Shown one piece after another: positions 10,660-19,657 of a stretch of DNA of 64,000 nucleotides. The notes below the pieces were generated by a model. That model had not been told where the DNA came from and made no database searches. It saw nothing but the letters and a program-made list of their open reading frames with translations. This DNA is from Bipolaris cookei (lineage: Eukaryota; Ascomycota; Dothideomycetes; Pleosporales; Pleosporaceae). The position numbers and the translations under genes are program-made. The stretch spans positions 34,178 through 98,177 of the forward strand of contig NRSV01000002.1 of the NCBI GenBank assembly GCA_002286855.1, given 5' to 3'. How positions within the stretch are numbered: the first letter of the stretch is position 1; each line of letters begins with the position of its first letter.

Positions 10660-12363
10660 CTATCCCTTTTGGGATGATTGTAGAGCTTTAGCACGGTTTC
10701 TCTCATCCTTCTGGCGTTGGCGTTCAGCTGCCTTCTCGGCTCTCTCCTTCTCCCTAACCTCCTTGAGTCTCTCTCTCTCCACACGCCTCTGCTCGAGCTC
10801 AACTTGACGCTGCAGTTGAGCCTCCTCACGCTGTTTCTTGGCCTGTGCTTTTTGGAGTTTCTCCTCTACCTCATCTCGCTCTCGCACTGCTTCTCTGGCT
10901 TTAGCCTCACGCATCTTGCGAGGAGACCAGAAGACAGAGCCACGATAATACTCCTAGCGCTGTTGAAGGTCAAGAGGTTTGCTCTTCTTCTTATGCTTCT
11001 GCTTCTGCTTCTGCTGGAGAGCTTCCTTTAAGTCCTTATTCTCATTCTTTAAAAGCCCATTCTGCACAGAGAGGTGGTGTACGCTTAAACGCAGCTTTGA
11101 CTCAGTCTGTTCGATTATCCTTCACAGCAGTTCGAACTAATCGATCCATATTTCTCCAATAATTTTCAGAGGGCCCTGATGATGAGCTTCTCTCAGCTTC
11201 TGGCGTGCTGGCAAATCTACGGAGGATAACGTTGGCATCTATCGGCCAGATCCCAGTAGCTTCGAAGGCTTTCAATACGAGGCTCTCTATAAAGGAGGAT
11301 GCCCAGGCGCTCCAGGAGATTGGGAAAAATTCCCCTTTCTTAATTGGAATAAGACCTTGAGCCTTATGAAGATGGTTAGTGAGCTCGTTGGAGTAGGCTT
11401 GAGAGAGTGGCTTGAATAGCATTACATCGAGCGGCTGGAGCGTGTGAGTTGAATGAGGAGGAAGGATCATAAAGAGGATCCTATGGCGATCGCAGTACTT
11501 AATAAACTCCATCGTGACATGAGATCCATGGCCATCAAGGATGAGCAATCGCTATCTCCCTGATCGCTGCTTTGTATAGCGATCAAACACCTGCTCTAGC
11601 CAAGCTAGGCCTATGTCGTCTTTTGAACAGCCTGTTGGAGATGATGAGACGAAGACCTCATGCTCTCCTGCCTTAATATCTTCCACCCAACTTGATTGTA
11701 TATCTCCTTTTGCAGCTGCATAGATAAGGCTTGGAAGCAGCGAGCTCCCATCAGCGCAGCAGCAGGCCAGAAGTGTCAGAAACTCGCGTGATCCATCCTG
11801 GAGAGATGCTCGAACCTCTTTCTTCTCCCATTGACGCCTGCTGAAGATCCTCTTGCTTCTGCCTATCACGCCAATCAAGAAGCCCTTCTCATCCATATTG
11901 TATACATCTCGAGCCTCAAGGTAGTATTGGGTGATCTTTCGATGCAGTAACTCGAAGTAAAGACGGTATTTTGACTCAGAATCAGCCAGGTGGCGCGTAC
12001 GATCCATGGCGGCGGTTCACTTTGAGATGAGGTGGATCTTGTGTCGGTTAACGAAGCGAGTAACCCAATTCTCGCTAAGCTGCCGATGGGCCACTTCTGC
12101 TGAGAAGTTCCTGATCATCTCTCGCGTAGGAGGAAGGCCTTGCTTAGTAGGGCCTTCGATATATCGTACAAGCTCTAGCTCCTGTTGTGGGCTGAGTTTG
12201 AGCTGATGAGTTGCCTGGGTCTCCCGAGGAGCTTGAAGACCCTGGTGCCTTCGGGACAATGTAACTCTATGTACACCGTACTTCTTCGCTATTTCTTGGT
12301 AAAAAACCTTTCTCCCGGCTCTAAGGATTCGATTTCTTTAGTCGCCTCCTCAATTGCTCCCAT
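10660..12363 (-). pseudogene. Transposase pseudogene of element H
   Basis: The ATG at 12363 starts MGAIEEATKEIE, and a one-base deletion near 12300 (GAGAAAGG where a longer A run would keep frame) shifts the frame before the helix-turn-helix. Then follow the CENP-B-like domain (about 12259-12017), the DDE domain with NMDEKGF, LILDGHGSH and LQPLDVM all present, and a highly charged coiled-coil tail (10914-10660). A stop/frame break near 11552, shortly before the second Asp motif, and another near 12010 complete the damage. The coiled coil rich in REAK and EER patterns is typical of this family's C-terminus. Confidence 0.75.
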
Positions 12364-12420
12364 ATTGACAAAGTTAAGGCTCGTTGAAGTTGGTGGTTGA
12401 TCTAGTATTTTGGTGTTCGG

Positions 12421-12454
12421 CGATCGTTGCGCGAATCTGATCGTTCCGCGCACG
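12421..12454 (-). repeat. Two tandem 17-bp units, right end of element H
   Basis: CGATCGTTGCGCGAATC (12421-12437) and TGATCGTTCCGCGCACG (12438-12454) form the inverted counterpart of 10360-10393. Confidence 0.75.
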
Positions 12455-12463
12455 GACACGGTA

Positions 12464-13020
12464 GTTGGGATCCATCTACTTCTTGAAACAGATCTCTGAT
12501 GTAGATGAGAAAGAAGATTGGTGAGACGGGGCTCTCTTGTGGGATGTCAGCTGTGATTTCACTAAAGTCCTCAATCATCCAGTCGAAAGCCAGTCGTAGG
12601 GATCTGTTTGAGAGAAAAGATTTAGCCCCCGCGATGAGCACAGTCCGCAACAAGCAATTCAATCCGGACTCTGCCAGTGCCCCACTTACTAATCTAGGTA
12701 GGAGTTAAACTTGTAGGAGTTAAACTTGTAGGAGTTAAACTTGTAGGAGTTAAACTTGTAGGAGTTAAACTTGTACAGGAAAGTACTAGGCCTAAAGAAG
12801 TAATCAATCAATCCAATCTGAACCCTCTAGAACCCACTTAATTGATTATTGCGGAGTCTAGCGATGAGGCTGTTTGGCAGGCCTAGTCTCCTCAGTGTAT
12901 CTAGAAATTGGTTATGAGATACATGGTCAAATGCTCCTTTGACGTCTAGGAAGACTGTTATTATTATTCCATTATAGTCCTGTATCAGCCGTTGGCTATG
13001 TAAGACTTTGGCCAAAGGCC
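12464..13020 (-). mobile_element. LINE fragment: reverse transcriptase core
   Basis: The minus strand encodes reverse-transcriptase motif A (FLDVKGAFDHVSHN, about 12940-12900), then a frame interrupted by a 15-bp tandem repeat, then motif B (IPQESPVSPIFFLIYI, about 12550-12500) in which the usual Gly after PQ is Glu. The YADD-type motif C is missing because element H is inserted immediately after motif B. It resembles the Tad-type non-LTR elements of fungi. It is non-functional: frames are broken and both ends are missing. Confidence 0.75.
12698..12772. repeat. Five perfect 15-bp tandem repeats inside LINE RT
   Basis: The unit GTAGGAGTTAAACTT is repeated five times without change. Fifteen bases is a whole number of codons, so on the minus strand it reads as an in-frame YKFNS pentapeptide repeat between RT motifs A and B. 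Confidence 0.95.
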
Positions 13021-13039
13021 GTTCTATCTAACTAGTTAC

Positions 13040-13660
13040 AATTTGGTACTTTGTGCTGTATTGTGTGACTGTGGTGCTTCGGCCTTTGACTAGCTAAGCT
13101 ATTGCTAGCTTTCTAGACGCCTGGTGCTAAAGAGCAGTTTGGTAACAGGGAGAGACGTAGGGCAGCTAGGCTGCCTTCCAGCGGGCTCTCTTAGGGGAAA
13201 AGAAATGGCGTTAATAAAATCAAATCAAATTCTTCTTCTTTATTTTTCTTCTTTTGTTGTTGTTTCTCTTGTTTCTTTCTTTCTATCCTTCTTGGCCGAG
13301 GTGCCACTTTCTTGTTCCTATCCTCGTGCTAGTAATGAAAGCCAAAGTAGCTTCTATACCGCTCGTAGTATGGAGTAGAAGTGGGAGTTTGAGTACTTTT
13401 TGGTCTAGAGTCTTTTTTAGCTGGTTTCTTTCTGCGCTGTAGAAGCCGCAGTATAGAAGTAGATGCTCTGCTGTTTGCGGTCTCCCACATTTGCAAAGAT
13501 CACATTCTCTTCTCTTAAATCTCTTTAGGTACGAGTTGAAGTATCCGTGTCCTATCTTAAGAGAATAGAAAGAGCTAGAAATATCTCTTTTCGTGCCTCT
13601 AGGGATTGCTAGTTGGTTTTTGAGCTTTAGATCGATGTCACAAGATGCTAGGAGCACGAA
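13040..13660 (-). mobile_element. LINE fragment: C-terminal domain and 3' tail
   Basis: The frame 13657-13283 contains SFYSLKIGHGYFNSYLKRF followed by a Cys/His cluster (CDLCKCGRPQTAEHLLLYC) and TRKWHLGQ at its end, a pattern of the C-terminal end of Tad-like LINE polyproteins. An AT-rich tail with repeated ATTTG/ATTTT follows near 13240-13205. It lies upstream of the RT fragment on the same strand, whereas in an intact LINE it would be downstream, so these are pieces of two insertions or a rearranged one. Confidence 0.65.
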
Positions 13661-13858
13661 TCCAAAAGCTTTGGGAAGCGTTGGTGAATTGCTACGTACA
13701 CTATCTGTGAAGACTCAAGACGTTGCGTAAGGAATCAGAACAGAAATTCGTCAACAGAATATATCATGGGTGGCTAGCGTACGTGTAGTACCTCGGTAGC
13801 ACTCAGCCAATCAGCAGCAGAATCCAGGTGTTATGGCAACCCGGTGGTTACCGTGACA

Positions 13859-15073
13859 CTAAATTACTTTTGATTGAGTTTGTATCACGGGCGTCCAGGA
13901 AGCTGAAGCCTTGGCTGGAGCCTTGTACCAGCAGTCTGAGTACAAGTGCTGGTTGCCGCAAACACAATCTCTGAGTCTGGTAGGCTGAGAAGAAGAGCTC
14001 CAGCCAGCTCTTGCCGTATCGCACTTTTTCTTTGATCTTTCGGCTTCCTCCTCTAGTGTCTCAGCATCTCGGTTATGCTTTCTTCCTTGGAGTGTTGCGT
14101 GGGCTGCACGTCCTTTAGTAGTCTTTTCACTAGGTGGTGTCATGCTTCGAAATTGTTTGATGCAGTAATCTATTGTGATGCTTTCGTCAGACATAGTTGG
14201 CTGTAGCTTTCTGAATTTCCTCAGCGCTTTTGTTGATCTTTGCCTGGGCTTGTTGTAGAGGCGTATCATCTGCGTCGTCCTCTGCAATGTCTGAGTCGTT
14301 GGTAACGTCCATTATCTGGGTACTGGCATGATCTGGATTGATCGTGTTCAATGCTATGATCAGCGCGTCGGCAATTTGACTCATGGCTGCCGCTATTTGG
14401 TTGATTATTGATGAATGACTCTCAGTCTGCGCGTCTTTTGATTTCATGTAGTTGTAGAATGGCGAATTGACATCTCAGCATATTTCAACGAATGCATCGC
14501 ATATCTACGATTCGCTGAGGTTCTCCATCTTGAAGCGATTGGCGCTATTAACCAGAACAGGCCATCTTGATAACCACTTATCAAGGCTTGTGTTTCCAGG
14601 TCCTTTGTGTAGCTTCTCAAATTCAGTCCGAACGTTCTGACGCTGGTCCTTGTGGTTTGGCTGGATGCTGTCTTGTAGTGCAGTAAGCTTCCCACGCACA
14701 GTATGTCGTCCAAGGTAGTGTTGTTTAAACTCTTGGCAGACGGTGTAGTCGATGCGATCAGAGACTTTGTCGTACTTCTTCTTCTTGGAATCGAAGATAC
14801 TTTGCAGACTCTGAAACTTCTGGATAGTGTCTTTGCTGACTGAATCGGACGGCTGGTCCGCTATGAGACTCAGCTGCTCAAGACCTTCAGGGTCGCAATA
14901 CTGCCAAACGTTGTTGGACTTAGCTAGGTCTTCGATAGAGTTGTACCAATCAATCAATCCAGTCGCTTCTGGAGTTGAGCATTGGAAGGTTGTGGCCTCT
15001 TGTCAAAATCTTGTACGGTATTTTGGACGTAGTAAAATGTATTGTTAGTGCAGGAGAAGGTTCCTGAATTCAT
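13859..15073 (-). pseudogene. Copia-type Gag pseudogene
   Basis: From ATG 15073 (MNSGTFSCTNN) the minus strand encodes a Gag-like polyprotein. The first frame fails near 14965, where ATTG is present three times in a row (likely slippage). It continues at 14957 with a helical region (DWYNSIEDLAK, then LTALQDSI), and ends with a Cys/His knuckle-like motif (CVCGNQHLYSDCWY, about 13950). The knuckle and order are those of fungal Ty1/copia Gag proteins. No integrase or reverse transcriptase of this element follows, so it is a truncated relic. Element J lies 78 bp upstream, in what should be the leader or LTR. Confidence 0.6.
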
Positions 15074-15216
15074 AACTGTCGCACGCGTAGGTGCGGTGAA
15101 TTGATGTGTGTATTGTGTCTACTATCTACCATCTACATTTGTATGTGGTATAACGTGTTTCACCACCGAACCGGCAGCTTTCTTACCCCACCCTACCTTC
15201 GTAACAACAACGCGTG

Positions 15217-16857
15217 ATGTCTCAACAACGTAACGCGTACAAAGCCTATACTGAAGCAGATATATCCTTAGCTATTCAAGATATCCAATCTGGATCTATT
15301 AGAAGTGAAAAGCGCGCTGCTGCAGCTTATAACGTTCCACGAACTACTCTCCAAGAGCGACGCGCTGGAGGACGCGCTCGACGCGATTGCGAGCCAAATT
15401 GCAAGCGCCTAACAAAGCTAGAAGAGGAGGCTATTACTAGGCGTGTAATAGTTGAGGCTGAACGAGGACTACCCTGTGGGAGAGATGACGTGCGAGATAT
15501 GGCCAACAGACTGCTCCGAGAGCGTGGCGGGGAGGAGGTTGGCAAGAACTGGGTTGATAGGTTTGTCCAGCGCAATCCTGAGCTGCGTACGCGCCGAAGC
15601 CGTCCATACGATCACCAGCGAGCTCTCTGCGAAGATCCAGCGCTTATTAAGGGCTGGTTCGAGCTGGTTCAGAATACAAAAGCAAAGTATGGTATCGTAG
15701 ACGAAGATATCTACAACTTTGAGACTGGCTTTATTATGGGCAAGATTTTATCACAGTCAGTTATTACAGGCTCAGACAAACCAGGAAGAACAAAGAAGAT
15801 CCAGCCAGGCAATCGTGAGTGGGTTACGCTGATACAAGGCGTTGGCGCAACAGGCACGCGTATCCCAGCGTTTCTCATCTTCGCAGGCAAGGTTCTGATC
15901 TCTACCTGGTTCATGGAGGAACTGCCACGCGACTGGGTGATTCAATTTGGTCTTAACGGCTGTACGAACTATGATCTAGCGCTTGACTGGCTCCGTCACT
16001 TCGATTCCCATGCGCGGCCTGTGGGGACGCATAGGCTGCTCATTATTGATGGCCACGAGAGCCACTGCTCAGTGGATTTCCGAGATCTCTGCGAAGAGAA
16101 GAAGGTAATTCTTCTCTGTATGCCTCCCCACTCGTCGCACCTCTTACAGCCTCTTGATGTGGGCTGCTTCTCGCCGTTGAAGCGCGCGTATGGTGATGCT
16201 ATCTCGGTCTTGGCACGCAATCGTATCCACCATATCAGCAAAGAAACCTTCCTCCCAGCGTTCAAAAAGGCCTATTATAAGGCTATTACACCAGAGAATA
16301 TCCGCGGAGGGTTTCGAGGTGCTGGGCTTACGCCACACAATTATCACGTTGTTTTATCGCAGCTTAACGTCGTGTTGCGTACGCCGACTCCACCAGCGCA
16401 AGAGACTCCTACCTGGGAGCCGAAAACGCCGCGCAACGCGCACGAAATGGAGGCGCAGGCTACGCTTATTCGAAACCGCATGCAAATCCAGCAAGGGTCT
16501 CCTACAACTTCTCTTAAGGAGCAGATGCAGCAGTTGAGTAAGGGCGCTCAGCAGATAGCTCATAATATGGTGCTTATGCACGAGAAACTTGATCGCCTTG
16601 AAGCTACGATTAGTGATGTAACAAAGCGAAAAACTCGCAAGAGGCGCTACGTGCAGGCAGAGGGGTCCCAGACAGTTGGCCAGATAGCTGATCAGATCGC
16701 TGAGGCAGAGGGTGGCAGGTGTAATGAGGGTGCAACGCCTGCGAAGAGGGTGCGCAGTGAACGGCGCTGCGGACGTTGCAGCCAAATTGGACACAACTCT
16801 CGCACCTGCCAAGTAGAATTAGAGGATATAGAGGATAGCGATGCGTCTGAAGAATAA
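15217..16857 (+). CDS. Full-length transposase of element J, first catalytic Asp absent
   Basis: This is an uninterrupted 546-residue frame beginning MSQQRNAYKA; ATG 15217 is the first ATG and lies 64 bp inside the element. Order of parts: psq-type helix-turn-helix (about 12-50), CENP-B/Tc5-type helix-turn-helix (about 65-125), DDE domain (about 160-330), a Leu-rich helical stretch and a basic patch (about 430-480), and a CCHC knuckle at 518-531 (C518, C521, H526, C531) with an acidic tail. The second and third acidic residues are D278 (IIDGHESH) and D314 (LQPLDVG), 35 residues apart as in the family. Where relatives read NFDETG or NMDETG this protein reads NFETG (167-171): one codon is missing between 15720 and 15721. 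By family knowledge such a protein should bind its ends but not cut or join DNA. Confidence 0.85.
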   Translation: MSQQRNAYKAYTEADISLAIQDIQSGSIRSEKRAAAAYNVPRTTLQERRAGGRARRDCEPNCKRLTKLEEEAITRRVIVEAERGLPCGRDDVRDMANRLLRERGGEEVGKNWVDRFVQRNPELRTRRSRPYDHQRALCEDPALIKGWFELVQNTKAKYGIVDEDIYNFETGFIMGKILSQSVITGSDKPGRTKKIQPGNREWVTLIQGVGATGTRIPAFLIFAGKVLISTWFMEELPRDWVIQFGLNGCTNYDLALDWLRHFDSHARPVGTHRLLIIDGHESHCSVDFRDLCEEKKVILLCMPPHSSHLLQPLDVGCFSPLKRAYGDAISVLARNRIHHISKETFLPAFKKAYYKAITPENIRGGFRGAGLTPHNYHVVLSQLNVVLRTPTPPAQETPTWEPKTPRNAHEMEAQATLIRNRMQIQQGSPTTSLKEQMQQLSKGAQQIAHNMVLMHEKLDRLEATISDVTKRKTRKRRYVQAEGSQTVGQIADQIAEAEGGRCNEGATPAKRVRSERRCGRCSQIGHNSRTCQVELEDIEDSDASEE

Positions 16858-16934
16858 TATCTTGTTCTACTTAATAAGAAATACTATAGTGGTATTGCGT
16901 GATATTGTTACGAAGGCGGGGTAGGGTAAGAAAG

Positions 16935-16968
16935 CTGCCGGTTCGGTGGGGCTGCCGGTTCGGTGGTG
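16935..16968 (-). repeat. Two tandem 17-bp units, right end of element J
   Basis: CTGCCGGTTCGGTGGGG (16935-16951) and CTGCCGGTTCGGTGGTG (16952-16968) differ at one base. The left end has one unit. Confidence 0.9.
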
Positions 16969-16978
16969 AAACACGTTA

Positions 16979-17533
16979 TAGCTATTCCTTTTTTCTTGTT
17001 GAAGTGGGGCATCCGTATTGCCGTTACAGTGGCTTGTTGCCTCGGCTCAACTGAAGTCATTCCTTCTGTGGCCTTGCATAGGCTGCGACATTTAATCATG
17101 GTGTCATTGGTAGATTGTTCCGTAAGTGAACACCCATCTTGATACTCGACCAAGCGTTGCGCAGCTCTCAACATTACTACTGCTCTTACAATAATGATAA
17201 GATTTCCATGGGAAGTCTCACAGGTTATGTTTTGTTGACATAAGACCACACTTGTCATTATGTCATGCTGAAACAGGCATTTATAACCGGTCTACATGTT
17301 TGCATTGGCGTAGAGGATCATTTGCCGTTGATATAATGAGCCCAAAAACTCTCGGTAAGGCAGAAAAGAACTTGGTAATAGGACAATAGCTTGACATCTG
17401 TGCTATCGTAAGGAGCCCATAACACCATTCTTTAAGGAAACCGTTATATGTTTATATTTACAAGAAAATGCCTATGATGAAGTCCACTAGGCCTCTCATC
17501 CTGGCTGCAAAGTGTATCCATAGATGTGCCCAT
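16979..17533. other. Spacer between element J and the GMC gene
   Basis: No convincing coding frame. The first part could be remaining leader or LTR of the copia element that J interrupted, but I found no second LTR copy to compare. The last part is the 3' flank of the GMC oxidoreductase gene. Confidence 0.4.
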
Positions 17534-19657
17534 TTATAACCCTGCCTTGATTATGCCGGCAGCTTTCTCGGCTACTGAATAAACGGTAGTCATGGTATGG
17601 GCAGCTGGCAACATGGGTATAGTGCTCGCATCCACGATTCTCAAGCCTTGCACGCCATACACATGAAGATGCTGGTCTACGACACCTCCTTGATCTCTGG
17701 GGCCCATTTTGCATGTGCCTGCAGGGTGAAATAGTGTTGATGCAGCGCCGCGGATCCAAGAATCAATATCTTTATCCTCTGTGACGCTTGCACCAGGAAT
17801 AACTTCAAATGGGTTGAGTGATGTAATTGCCGATGTAGCGTAGAGCTTCCGAGCAAAACGAAGGCCCTCACGCAGGAGAGTAGTGTCCACTTCATTTCGC
17901 AGGAAACCCGCATCAGCAATAGGAGCATCGAATATGCTAGAAGAAGCCGCTTTGACTTGCCCACGCGAGTACGGATGCTGTAGCCCAACTACTAAAGGAC
18001 CGTCTGCCCAGATTATCTCCAGGAAGGCTGAGTCTTTGGCCTCGAGCTTTTTGTTAAGAGCTGCAAACTGTGTTTCGTAGCCGCGCGCGACTTCGGCAGG
18101 AACGTCCTTTGGGAGTGAGGCAGATGGTCCAGCTGCAATAGCTTGTGATAAGATGGCTTTTGTAGCGTTGGAATAAGTCGAGAGAGGAAGGAATAGAAGA
18201 AAGTCTCCAGTTGGGCTAGCTAAAGGACCAGATCTTAAGTCGTCGTACTGCTTCCGAGCTTCAGCAGCGAACGTAGCGTTGGATTGCAGGGTATTGGTAA
18301 GGATTGTCGTGTTGACTGTAGTGTCATCAGCCTTAGATCTATCAAAGAAAGAGATACTCTGCTTACATGTGTTGATCACAGAAATCGACACGTGGTCGTG
18401 GAGGTTGTGTCCAACCGCGGGGAGGTCAACAACGGTTGATACATTAATAGAAGCAAGGTGAGAAGGGTCGCCAATACCGGACACTTGCAATAGCTGAGGT
18501 GTGTGCAGTGCCCCAGCGGCAAGGATAGCCTCCTTCTTGACTTTTGTTTGTTGGCTCGTCGCACCAGCGGAAGCGGAAGCGGCAAACTTAACGCCAGTCA
18601 CTTTGGGCATACCATTTATCTTCTCTGTGAGTATTTGCATCACCTGGTGGCTGGCTAGAAGATGAAAATTGGAGCGCTTCTGTGCAGATGCATAGTAGGC
18701 TTCTTCTGCAGAAGAACGCGTCACGGTCTTGGGGTCTAGGTTGTGCGGGCAGAAGTAACCACCAATTGCCTTTCCAGTAGCCTGGTCATTGATCGGAATG
18801 CCAAGTGATTTAGCAGCATTGATGAGATTTTCTTATTGTGTTAATAAAAGTCAGGCAACCCATTTTTGCTCGAAGAACTTACTGGTAGTCGGCCAGAAGA
18901 AGGAAGAAAAAGTTGTTTGGATGTAACCCTTAGTGCCGTGGTAATTAAGGTCATACTTGATGTCGTATTCGGTCTGGATTGCTGCCGTTGGTGGTGTAAA
19001 CGTCTCTGACTGCGAACCGGTTAGAATCATCAATAAGGCTGCTAGCAAAACATACATACCTTTATGAAACCCGACAGAATGCTTTGAAAGTTCCATCCTT
19101 TGTTGCCCAAGACCTCCCATGTATCGTAATCGGATTGGGAACCACGATCGAAGACCATGCGGTTAAGCTTAGTCGACCCGCCAACGACTTTGCCTAAAGG
19201 AATAGAAACAGTACGGTTGTTGACCTGCGGATTTGCGCTGTACGTGAGGTTCCAATCATATTTGGTTCCAACGGCGCCACCAGCAAGGCCTGGAATCGTC
19301 ACGAAAGGCTCGTCTTGGTCGCTGGCGGCTGGGTTAGCATGTCGGTGGCGATACGAGTTTGGAACAATTTACAATTGGCCGGCCTCGATAATCAATACCT
19401 TTACGTCTATTGTAGAGCAGCGTCAATCATCTAATATGGAAAATATCTCATGGTGGTCAGGAGAGTGACATACTCTGATCTTCGGATAGTCGGTTGGCAA
19501 CGGTAAGGCCCGACGCACCGGCGCCTACAACAACATAATCATATTCAGGAAGAAGATCCTCTGTCCTCGAAATGAGCTCGCCATTGAAAAGTGGATGTGC
19601 TAGAAGACCAGCCGCAGAAAGTGAGACCGTCAGTCCGATGCTGAGCGGTGAAGGCAT
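17534..19657 (-). CDS. Secreted GMC-family FAD oxidoreductase
   Basis: Five exons can be joined in one frame: 19657-19474, 19406-19373, 19321-19060, 19009-18883, 18831-17534, giving 634 residues. Introns are 67, 51, 50 and 51 bp with GT..AG ends. The second removes an in-frame stop and has a GCTAAC branch sequence near its 3' end. A signal peptide (about 1-20) precedes the dinucleotide-binding motif VVVGAGASG (42-50), then KVVGGSTKLNRMVFDRGS, the C-terminal HPAGTCKMG block (His about 571, the usual catalytic base) and PAAHT (His about 614). GMC enzymes oxidise alcohols, sugars or related substrates with FAD. Substrate (aryl alcohol, glucose, choline-like) cannot be told from sequence. It appears intact although surrounded by dead transposons. 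Confidence 0.85.

Larger units (their letters stand above)
10353..12461 (-). mobile_element. Element H: pogo-type transposon with complete terminal repeats
   Basis: The ends are near-perfect inverted repeats of about 50 bp starting CCGTGTCCGTGCGCGGA (left, 10353; right, read inward from 12461). They are flanked by TA 10351-10352 and TA 12462-12463. Each end has two tandem 17-bp units. H interrupts LINE sequence on its right: the reverse transcriptase frame runs up to 12464. Length 2109 bp. Confidence 0.85.
15153..16976 (+). mobile_element. Element J: full-length pogo-type transposon
   Basis: Both ends are present: ACGTGTTTCACCACCGAACC at the left and its reverse complement at the right, flanked by TA (15151-15152, 16977-16978). 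The inverted repeats extend about 58 bp but the right one has exactly 17 extra bases, a second copy of the inner unit. Length 1824 bp. It has the best-preserved coding region in the island. Confidence 0.9.

Noticed and set aside
16354..16812. Antisense frame of 152 codons within element J
   Set aside because: It is a shadow of the intact transposase on the plus strand.
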